In this document: positions 39,361-46,030 of the stretch, one piece after another
How positions within the stretch are numbered: position 1 is the first letter of the stretch
Layout of the letters: every line of letters starts with the position of its first letter
DNA from: Candidatus Colwellia aromaticivorans
Lineage (GTDB): Bacteria > Pseudomonadota > Gammaproteobacteria > Enterobacterales > Alteromonadaceae
DNA length: 64,000 nt
Assembly (NCBI RefSeq): GCF_003333305.1
Contig: NZ_QOLD01000058.1
Location: 20,642 to 84,641 of the forward strand
Reading direction: 5' to 3'
Program-made: the position numbers and the translations under genes
The notes under the pieces: generated by a model
What the model saw: only the letters and a program-made list of their open reading frames with translations
What the model was told of the DNA's origin: nothing
Database searches by the model: none

Positions 39361-39615
39361 TTAGTAAAATGCACTTAATATAATCAGTGATGGAAAGATG
39401 GTAAAATAGAGCTTCATTAAAAAACGTAAATTTTTGTTGGCTCCTTTTAATTCCATAAAATGATCGATCACCATAAATCCCTTATAGGTAACGGTAAGCG
39501 CTATTAAGATAGTGACCAATGTTGTTGAGGCAAACTGTTCACCCAAAAAAGTATTGAACAAGGTGATCGCTATCAACGCTAATAAGTAATACTCTAATTT
39601 TCCGACGTGTTTCAT
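39361..39615 (-). CDS. NorF-like / prokaryotic cytochrome oxidase subunit IV-like membrane protein
   Basis: About 84 residues with three hydrophobic segments (YYLLALIAITLFNTFLG, TTLVTILIALTVTYKGFMVIDHFMEL, FTIFPSLIILSAFY). The second, with the (K)GFMVIDHFMELKGA pattern, fits the small COX4-type/NorF family. Start at 39615 is supported by AGGTAGGGATTATA directly before ATG, and the gene follows the NorE-like gene by 8 bp. It probably helps assembly or activity of a haem-copper oxidase or NO reductase not encoded here. Confidence 0.65.
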   Translation of the reverse strand: MKHVGKLEYYLLALIAITLFNTFLGEQFASTTLVTILIALTVTYKGFMVIDHFMELKGANKNLRFLMKLYFTIFPSLIILSAFY

Positions 39616-39623
39616 TATAATCC

Positions 39624-40241
39624 CTACCTCAGTACATATAATAATGGAAAAATAAGGATCCACATTAAATCTATCATGTGCCAATACACTGCCAAGGCCT
39701 CTAAACCAGAATTTTCTTTCGATGAGTAAGCACCACTTCTTAATCTAAATATCACCCATAAAATAGCGCATGAAGCCCAGCCAACATGAAGAAAGTGATT
39801 AAACGTCATATAATAATAGACAGTAAAAAATTCACTGGTACTGGGGCCAAACCCTTGTAAGTCATTCCAATAAAACTCCCATGTTTTTATAATTAAATAT
39901 AAACAGCCACAAAAAAAAGCTAACCATAAATAGCGTTCACATTTAGACTTATTATCAAGGCGAATATTGGCCATCGCTTTAGCCATAAAATAGCTGCTAG
40001 TTAACAGAATAATAGTATTGGTTACGCCTAACGAGGTATGTAAACTTTGTGGTCCTTGAGTAAACACCTCAGGGTAATAGAACTTAGCAATAAAATAGGC
40101 GACAAAGAAAATACCAAACTCAGTGAGTTCAGATAATATGCCAACCCAAATAGGGATGTTTCCAGGAATTCTTCCGGCATGTTCTTCACTCCATGATTTA
40201 GGAAATATACCGAGCGAACTATTGATTGGGTTATTTTTCAT
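39624..40241 (-). CDS. NorE-like cytochrome c oxidase subunit III family protein
   Basis: 205 residues, five to six membrane helices. IPGNIPIWVGILSELTEFGIFFVAYFIAK at the N-terminus and FNHFLHVGWAS...AVYWHMIDLMWILIFPLLYVLR at the end match the COX3 fold of NorE proteins. NorE usually supports NO reductase (NorCB) function, yet no norCB is in the window. Two-gene operon with the NorF-like gene. It lies beside the nitrate/nitrite locus, where NO may arise. Confidence 0.72.
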   Translation of the reverse strand: MKNNPINSSLGIFPKSWSEEHAGRIPGNIPIWVGILSELTEFGIFFVAYFIAKFYYPEVFTQGPQSLHTSLGVTNTIILLTSSYFMAKAMANIRLDNKSKCERYLWLAFFCGCLYLIIKTWEFYWNDLQGFGPSTSEFFTVYYYMTFNHFLHVGWASCAILWVIFRLRSGAYSSKENSGLEALAVYWHMIDLMWILIFPLLYVLR

Positions 40242-40350
40242 ATTCTTTTGAGTTTCTTTTGTACAGTACTTAGTTAACTTATAGCCACTTAATTACTCAT
40301 TTTGAAGTGGCTATAACTGATTTTATGCTTAAAAAATAGACCGATTTTAT

Positions 40351-41166
40351 TTATATACCGAAAGTATCTTTAACTTTAATTTCAAAATCTTCATCAGATA
40401 ACGCTTTTCTTAATGGTACGAAGGTTGTTGCTTCACCGCCAACAGGAATAGCAATTAATGAATTTTCATTTTCAATGATAGCTTTAACGGCATCGGCAAT
40501 AGGTTGAGGATTTGGGCCTTCGTTGATTGCTTTAGCGACAATAGGAACAAAATGTGCAACTAAGTCTTTATAAGGTGAATCTTCACTGGTTGTGGCTGAG
40601 TTGGCAACCAAGCCTTTTTTAACAAAGTTAGTGCCAAACAATCCCGACTGAATGGAGTGAACTCGCACATTGTAGGGCGCCATTTCAAACCGAATCGAGT
40701 CAACAAACCCTTCAACCGCATATTTACTTGCGTTGTAATGAGAAAGAAGTGGTAGACCCATTTTCCCAAGAAATGAACTAATATTGATAATTACGCCAGC
40801 TTGAGCCTTGCGCATATAAGGAAGAACCGCTCTGGTCATTTTCATTAATCCAAAAACGTTTACATCAAACTGCTTAAAAATTTCTTCATCAGTAACTTCC
40901 TCTGCCGTTGATACTAAGCCAAAACCTGCATTATTTACCAATACATCAATTTTACTATGTTGGGCAATTATAGCGTTAACGGCCGTCTCCATAGAGTCAG
41001 TATCAGTCACATCAAGGTAAATATTATTAACCCCTGATATTTCTGGTGTTTTAAGGCTTTTGTCACGTGTGCCGGCATAAACGGTATAGCCATTTTCATT
41101 TAAATAACGAGCGGTAACTTCACCCATTCCTGAACTTGCACCAGTGATAAGTACTACTTCTTTCAT
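40351..41166 (-). CDS. Short-chain dehydrogenase/reductase
   Basis: 271-residue classical SDR with an NAD(P) Rossmann motif TGASSGMG at 6-13, D of YLDVTDTDS, NNAGFG, the catalytic Ser (INISSFLGKMG) and YNASKYAVEGFVDSIRFEM (Tyr and Lys of YxxxK). Oxidises or reduces a carbonyl/alcohol substrate, identity unknown. No neighbour that specifies a pathway. Confidence 0.85.
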   Translation of the reverse strand: MKEVVLITGASSGMGEVTARYLNENGYTVYAGTRDKSLKTPEISGVNNIYLDVTDTDSMETAVNAIIAQHSKIDVLVNNAGFGLVSTAEEVTDEEIFKQFDVNVFGLMKMTRAVLPYMRKAQAGVIINISSFLGKMGLPLLSHYNASKYAVEGFVDSIRFEMAPYNVRVHSIQSGLFGTNFVKKGLVANSATTSEDSPYKDLVAHFVPIVAKAINEGPNPQPIADAVKAIIENENSLIAIPVGGEATTFVPLRKALSDEDFEIKVKDTFGI

Positions 41167-41295
41167 TTAAGTTTCACTCTTTTTATTACAATAATAGTAA
41201 TTATGTTACGGAGTTAAACTTTTTAGCAATGAATGAGATCATGTTTTGCTTCATTAATCGGCTTTTAAATAAAGGAATACGAAGCGGATCAATAA

Positions 41296-41610
41296 ATATA
41301 CCCAAATGAACTTAAAAAGCGGATTTTAGGACAACTGAGCGAGCCATATACAAGGCACATCTTTTTATTAATGGTTGCTCCCTTAAAAAAGGATGCAACG
41401 AAGTAGATGGTTTGCTCAGTTGTCCCCGTAGGGTTGGTTTAGAAACGTTTTATGCTTCGTTATTGATTTGATAAGGACGCTACAAGGATGTAGCTTATTA
41501 GAGAATGCAGGAGCATATTCTCCTGAGTAACCATTCTTTTCAATCAATGCCTTGCCTAAAGACGTTTCTAATTCCAACTAAAACCTGCACTTTGAATTCA
41601 CTTGGGTATA
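41296..41610. mobile_element. MITE-like repeat, family A copy 2
   Basis: 315 bp with inverted ends TATACCCAAATGAACTTAAAA.GC and, read from the other side, TATACCCAAGTGAATTCAAAGTGC. Shares internal blocks with the 27.0 kb copy (CCCTTAAAAA, GATGCAACGAAG, CCCCGTAGGGTTGG) and additionally carries a palindromic segment CAGGAG..ATATTCTCCTG with GCTACA..GATGTAGC, related to the start of module B. Confidence 0.8.
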
Positions 41611-41693
41611 AGTCCGTTTAGTATGACTTCTAGTATTGGACTTATTTCGTATTTCTTCTGTCGCAGTTAGAAAAATGGGGAATACTATCAACG

Positions 41694-41730
41694 AAAATCC
41701 CAGCGTAGTCACCTAAGCTGGGATTTTTTT
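41694..41730. terminator. Probable original terminator of the nirBD transcript
   Basis: AAAATCCCAGC, loop GTAGTCACCTAA, GCTGGGATTTTTTT. The minus strand reads the stem then ATTTTCGTTG; the plus strand has the longer T-run. No plus-strand gene precedes it, so it most likely served nirD, now about 350 bp away because module B lies between. Confidence 0.6.
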
Positions 41731-41836
41731 AAAGAAACAATCATGTTAAATAATTAGGGGCTATTGACCTTTAGATATTATTTTTGCAGCTGTTTGTTGG
41801 GTATTTATACAAGACAGAGCCTTTGTCATGTGGTTT

Positions 41837-42082
41837 TTCAGGACAATATGCTCCTGCATTGTCTTATAAGCTACATCCATGTAGCGTCACATAAAAAGGC
41901 GATAACGCCGTAAAAAGGACCAACAAACGCTGTCCGAAGGATTCGGCTAAAAGCGTTTTACTCTTTGTTGAGTAGGATTTGCTTAGAGTGACTAGGCTAC
42001 ACACTACTCGCCGCGATTAAAACGCTTTGCTTCCTTGAAAAAAGGCGAACAAAATTTAACCGCGAAAGATCAACAGACCCTA
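41837..42082. mobile_element. Module B repeat, copy 2, abutting nirD
   Basis: 246 bp, same length and nearly the same sequence as 27584-27829: TTCAGGACAATATGCTCC at one end, CAACAGACCCTA at the other. Its terminal bases form part of the nirD TAG stop codon. Non-coding. Whole gap 41167-42079 otherwise holds family A copy 2 and the terminator. Confidence 0.85.
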
Positions 42083-42415
42083 ACCGAATATTTCTAATTT
42101 TCCGTCAGTAACACGTGTTTCATAGGTTTTAATGGCAAATGTATCATCATCTAAACATACACCAGAATTTAAAACAAAACGTTGTTTTAATAAGGGTGAC
42201 GCAACATAAATATCACCTTTAGTTTCGCCAATTAAACCGCGATATAAAACGTTCGCTTTACCAAAAGGGTCAAAGTTAGAAACAGCATAAACTGTGTCGT
42301 TGCCTACTTGGAATAAGGCAACTTGCTCTTCGTTTGCTAATAAGGCACAAACACCTGAGTTTTTCACTAAATCACTTGTTGGGCAGATGGTTTGCCACGT
42401 ATTTTCTGTTGTCAT
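42080..42415 (-). CDS. nirD: Nitrite reductase (NADH) small subunit NirD
   Basis: 111-residue Rieske-fold small subunit of the assimilatory nitrite reductase. WQTICPTSDLVKNSGVCALLANEEQVALFQV, VSNFDPFGKANVLYRGLIGETKGDIYVASPLLKQRF match the NirD family. The Cys-His cluster ligands of true Rieske proteins are absent, as is normal for NirD. GAAAGGAAAA ribosome-binding site; 31 bp after nirB. The stop codon overlaps a repeat element. Confidence 0.92.
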   Translation of the reverse strand: MTTENTWQTICPTSDLVKNSGVCALLANEEQVALFQVGNDTVYAVSNFDPFGKANVLYRGLIGETKGDIYVASPLLKQRFVLNSGVCLDDDTFAIKTYETRVTDGKLEIFG

Positions 42416-42446
42416 TTTATTTTCCTTTCTTATCCGTAAACGTTTC

Positions 42447-44990
42447 TTATGCAGGCGTTAGATCAACTGCTTGAATTTTAACGCCGTATTTTTTCTCTTC
42501 ACCCTGAGCTGGACGAATTTGATCACGCTCAGTAACGAATTCGATGTTGCCATCAACTGTGTCAGAGTTAACAAACTGACGGAAACGTTTTAATTGTTCT
42601 TCACTTTCAATCGTTGTTTTCCATTCACATTGATAGGTATCAACCACATTTTGCATTTGTTTTTCTAATTCAGCATTAATACCTAAGTGATCGTCTTTAA
42701 CGATTTTTTCCATGTAGGCTAAACCGCCCTCTAGGTTGTCTAACCATACAGAAGTACGCGTTAAACGATCTGCTGTACGTACGTAGAACATTAAGTAACG
42801 GTCAATGTATTTAATGAGTGTTTCATCATCTAAGTCAGTCGCGAATAAGTCACCATGGCGAGGCTTCATTCCGCCATTACCACTGACGTATAAGTTCCAG
42901 CCGTTTTCAGTGGCGATAATACCAATGTCTTTACTTTGCGCTTCAGCACACTCACGAGTACAACCAGAAACAGCAAACTTAATTTTGTGTGGTGAACGTA
43001 AACCTTTGTAGCGATCTTCTAAGTAAATGGCCATTGCCATGCTGTCTTGTTGGCCATAACGACACCAAGTGCTGCCAACACAAGATTTAACCGTACGTAA
43101 CGATTTACCGTATGCGTGACCTGTTTCCATACCTGCATCAATTAAGCGTTTCCATATAGCCGGTAATTGATCAACACGTGCACCGAATAAGTCGATACGT
43201 TGACCGCCAGTTACTTTGGTATATAGGTTATATTCTTTAGCTACTTCACCAATAACAATTAATTTATCAGGTGTTACTTCACCGCCGGGCATACGTGGAA
43301 CGACAGAATAAGTACCATCTTTTTGCATGTTACCTAGGAATATATCGTTTGTGTCTTGAAGCGATACATGGTCTGGTTTTAATATGTAATCATTCCATAC
43401 AGAAGCGAGGATAGACGCGGCTGCTGGCTTACAAATTTCACAGCCTAAACCTGAACCGTGTTTTTCTACTAACAGGTCAAACGTTTTAATTTGTTCTGCT
43501 TGAACAATGTGAAATAACTCAACACGACTGTAAGCAAAATGTTCACAAAGATCAGTGCTAATTTCAACACCACGTTTTTCTAGTTCGTGATCAGTGACTT
43601 TCTTCAATAATGCGGCACAACCACCACAACCGGTAGCGGCTTTCGTTGAAGATTTAACTTCACCCACATCCACTGCACCACAATCAATAGCAGCAATAAT
43701 ATCGCCTTTGGTTACATTCAAACATGAACAGATGGTTGCTGTATCGGGTAAGGCATCAACGCCTAATGTAGGTTTTTCACCCGAGCTTGGTAAAATTAAA
43801 CCGTCTGGGTTTTCAGGTAATTCAATACCATTTAATGCGTATTGTAATAATGAATCGTATTCGCTGGTATCACCCACTAATACGGCACCTATTAATTCTT
43901 TACCGTCTGGGCTTACTACAATTTTTTTATAAATTTGGTCAGGTTCGTTTGAATAAACATAGCTTTTACAGCCTTCAGTACGCGCATGGGCATCGCCAAT
44001 TGAACCTACGTCCATGCCCATTAACTTCAACTTAGTGCTCATATCCGCACCCGTGAATTGTCGCTCACCGCCAATAATGTTATCCGCAGTAACCTTAGCC
44101 ATGGTGTAGCCCGGCGCCACTAAACCGAAGATGAAGTTATTCCATAAAGCACACTCACCAATGGCGTAAATGCTTTCGTCAGACGTTTTACAGTAGTTAT
44201 CAACAACAATACCGCCACGTTCGCCAACCGCTAAATCAAATTCACGTGCTAAGTTATCGTATGGGCGAATACCTGCAGAGAATAATATAACGTCAGTTTC
44301 TAAATGCGAGCCATCAGCAAAATTCATACGGTGAACACATTCTTCGCCGTCTACAATTTCATTAGTTGCTTTTTGTGTGTGAACTTGAACGCCAATGCCT
44401 TCGATCATTGAACGAAGTAAAGCGCCGCCGTCTTTGTCTAATTGAACACCCATCAGTTGTGGCGCAAATTCAACAACGTGTGTTTGTAAGCCTAATTCTT
44501 TAAGTGCGTTAGCGGCTTCTAATCCTAATAAACCACCACCAACAACAACACCGACTTTACCGGCTTTAGCTGACGCTTGAATGTCTTCTAAATCTTGAAT
44601 AGTACGGTAAACCAAACAATGATCACGTTCTTTACCTGGAATAGGTGGAACAAATGGATATGAACCAGTTGCCATGACTAACTTGTCGTAAGCGTAAGTT
44701 TCGCCAGCTTCAGTGGTAACCACTTTCGCTGCTTTATCAATGTTAGTCACTTTCGCGTTGGTGAAAAAGTTAACACCAATTTCATTGTAGTATGCTGGTG
44801 TAGTCATTGCTAAATCATCAGCAGTTTTTCCAGAAAAATACTCTGATAAGTGAACACGGTCATAGGCTAAACGATCTTCAGCTGATAACACTGTAATTTC
44901 ATAGCCTTCATGTTTCGCCATTTCATCAACAAAGTGATGACCAACCATGCCATTGCCAACTACAACGATTTTTTGGGGTTGTGTGCTCAT
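42447..44990 (-). CDS. nirB: Nitrite reductase (NADH) large subunit NirB
   Basis: Cytoplasmic sirohaem nitrite reductase, nitrite + 3 NADH to ammonium. About 847 residues. Order: FAD/NAD-binding part (IVVVGNGMVGHHFVDEM; VVVGGGLLGLEAANALKEL), BFD-like 2Fe-2S region (TICSCLNVTKGDIIAAI...KAATGCGGCAALLKKV), ferredoxin-like half domain (LYTKVTGGQRIDLFGA), then sirohaem/4Fe-4S binding (SCVGSTWCRYG near 635 and SGCTRECAEAQSKD near 670). ATG at 44990 with TAGGA is preferred to the TTG at 44999. Has its own sigma-54/NtrC-like control region. Confidence 0.95.
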   Translation of the reverse strand: MSTQPQKIVVVGNGMVGHHFVDEMAKHEGYEITVLSAEDRLAYDRVHLSEYFSGKTADDLAMTTPAYYNEIGVNFFTNAKVTNIDKAAKVVTTEAGETYAYDKLVMATGSYPFVPPIPGKERDHCLVYRTIQDLEDIQASAKAGKVGVVVGGGLLGLEAANALKELGLQTHVVEFAPQLMGVQLDKDGGALLRSMIEGIGVQVHTQKATNEIVDGEECVHRMNFADGSHLETDVILFSAGIRPYDNLAREFDLAVGERGGIVVDNYCKTSDESIYAIGECALWNNFIFGLVAPGYTMAKVTADNIIGGERQFTGADMSTKLKLMGMDVGSIGDAHARTEGCKSYVYSNEPDQIYKKIVVSPDGKELIGAVLVGDTSEYDSLLQYALNGIELPENPDGLILPSSGEKPTLGVDALPDTATICSCLNVTKGDIIAAIDCGAVDVGEVKSSTKAATGCGGCAALLKKVTDHELEKRGVEISTDLCEHFAYSRVELFHIVQAEQIKTFDLLVEKHGSGLGCEICKPAAASILASVWNDYILKPDHVSLQDTNDIFLGNMQKDGTYSVVPRMPGGEVTPDKLIVIGEVAKEYNLYTKVTGGQRIDLFGARVDQLPAIWKRLIDAGMETGHAYGKSLRTVKSCVGSTWCRYGQQDSMAMAIYLEDRYKGLRSPHKIKFAVSGCTRECAEAQSKDIGIIATENGWNLYVSGNGGMKPRHGDLFATDLDDETLIKYIDRYLMFYVRTADRLTRTSVWLDNLEGGLAYMEKIVKDDHLGINAELEKQMQNVVDTYQCEWKTTIESEEQLKRFRQFVNSDTVDGNIEFVTERDQIRPAQGEEKKYGVKIQAVDLTPA

Positions 44991-45054
44991 ATTTTGCAAT
45001 CCTACTTCTTTAAATTACCGCTGTAATAGCGGAACTAGATAATGGTCTGTTATT

Positions 45055-45070
45055 AGCAATAAATGAACCA
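45055..45070 (-). promoter_or_regulatory. Candidate sigma-54 promoter for nirBD
   Basis: On the minus strand TGGTTCATTTATTGCT: GG and GC ten bases apart with a perfect TTGCT -12 part, but a weak -24 part (TGGTTCA against TGGCACG). Start of transcription would be near 45043, about 53 bp before nirB. The NtrC-like dyad 85 bp upstream strengthens it. Confidence 0.5.
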
Positions 45071-45154
45071 ATTAGTTTTTATTAATAAATTCAATTGGAT
45101 AGGTGTTTGGGTTTTTACCAAAATAGGGCGTACGCACTACTGTGAAGAAGTTAA

Positions 45155-45171
45155 CGCACCACAGGTGTGCG
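45155..45171 (-). promoter_or_regulatory. NtrC-type dyad upstream of nirB
   Basis: CGCAC-CACAGGT-GTGCG, a 17 bp dyad with the 5-7-5 spacing of the NtrC consensus (TGCAC-N7-GTGCA). Confidence 0.6.
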
Positions 45172-45202
45172 CTATAATAGTGAGCGCTAAGTTAACCCAC
45201 AT

Positions 45203-45233
45203 GTGAAGTATGCTTCACGTTCATGAGAACGTG
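45203..45233 (-). other. Two overlapping hairpins between nirB control sites and the upstream gene
   Basis: GTGAAG-TATG-CTTCAC and CACGTTC-ATGA-GAACGTG share the bases CAC, so only one can form at a time. No T-run follows on either strand, so not a simple terminator. Position: downstream of the 132-residue unknown gene and upstream of the nirB promoter. The 386 bp gap otherwise holds the NtrC and sigma-54 candidates and a small hairpin (CCGCT/AGCGG) at 45018-45032 near the nirB leader. Confidence 0.5.
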
Positions 45234-45385
45234 AAAATATATAAATTTGTTTATTGTCTTTGTGAAAAAACCAGTTAGTCCGCAACATAATGCTAAATAT
45301 ACTAAGAAATAGTTCAACAAAGTTATCAGGAGTTAAGCTAAAAAATCAGCTTATGTTTCAGGAGATAGTTCTGTAAACATAACGT

Positions 45386-45784
45386 TTATTTATCTACTTG
45401 AGGTTCAGCGGTACGCGGAACCCATTCCCACCATTGTTGTTCGCCTTCTGATACTTCGCCCTTATCTTTGGATTGATGAATATCCCATGTCACTAAATAG
45501 TCTGGATTCACCAATTTTACGCCATCAGTACTGGTATGAAACTCGCCTTTAGGCGCAACAAACCAGCAGGTTAATATTGACGGAATTAAAAAGTCTGCCG
45601 CTTTTTCATGTTTTTTATTCTCAGAACTCGCTTGTGCTAATTCAATAGTAATACCCATTTCTTTGTCAACCGACTTCACTATACCGCCAAGCATTGATTG
45701 CTTAAGCATTTCGCCTTGTTTATCAAAATAGCTTAAACCGATTAAACAGCTTTTGCCAACAACATTATCTAAGGTTAACGACAT
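45386..45784 (-). CDS. Conserved-looking unknown protein within the nitrate operon
   Basis: 132 residues, no recognised family. Soluble, no signal peptide. N-terminal part LDNVVGKSCLIGLSYFDKQGEMLKQSMLGGIVKSVD and a tryptophan-rich end (LTCWFVAPKGEF, PDYLVTWDIHQSK, GEQQWWEWVPR). Two cysteines, no metal motif. It sits between the fused Fe-S/membrane subunit and nirB on the same strand, so a role in the nitrate pathway, for example as a chaperone or small regulator, is a contextual guess only. Confidence 0.7.
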   Translation of the reverse strand: MSLTLDNVVGKSCLIGLSYFDKQGEMLKQSMLGGIVKSVDKEMGITIELAQASSENKKHEKAADFLIPSILTCWFVAPKGEFHTSTDGVKLVNPDYLVTWDIHQSKDKGEVSEGEQQWWEWVPRTAEPQVDK

Positions 45785-45821
45785 AAATATTCTCTAATTT
45801 ATTTTTACGGTTTAACTTTTT

Positions 45822-45869
45822 ATACCAATTGAAGTAATTAATTGACTCATTCATTATTTCATTTGGTAT
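45822..45869. repeat. Small palindromic repeat, copy 2
   Basis: Same 48 bp element as 30984-31031, one base different in the loop (TTAATTGACTC for TGAATTGACTC). Between the unknown gene at 45386 and the DmsBC-like gene. Confidence 0.85.
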
Positions 45870-45879
45870 TACAAAGCTA

Positions 45880-45909
45880 AAAATTAAAAATGGCACCCGA
45901 ATAGGTACC
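45880..45909 (-). terminator. Possible terminator after the DmsB/DmsC-like gene
   Basis: Minus strand: GGTACC, loop TATTCG, GGTGCC, then ATTTTTAATTTTT. Six-pair stem with one wobble. If efficient, it would partly separate the upstream genes from the 45386 gene and nirBD, agreeing with an internal promoter for nirBD. Confidence 0.5.
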
Positions 45910-46030
45910 ATCCTTATATTACTTAACAGCAATAGGCTGTTTACGTTTTAAGCAAGGCTAGAGTATTCGACGTGTAATTTTTCTACACGAGAATGCGATA
46001 ACGCAGAATAAAGCGTAAATAGACATTGCA

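Noticed and set aside
39361..40241. Considered as complete cytochrome oxidase subunits III and IV
   Set aside because: No subunits I or II nearby, and the pattern is closer to NorE/NorF; left as family-level calls.
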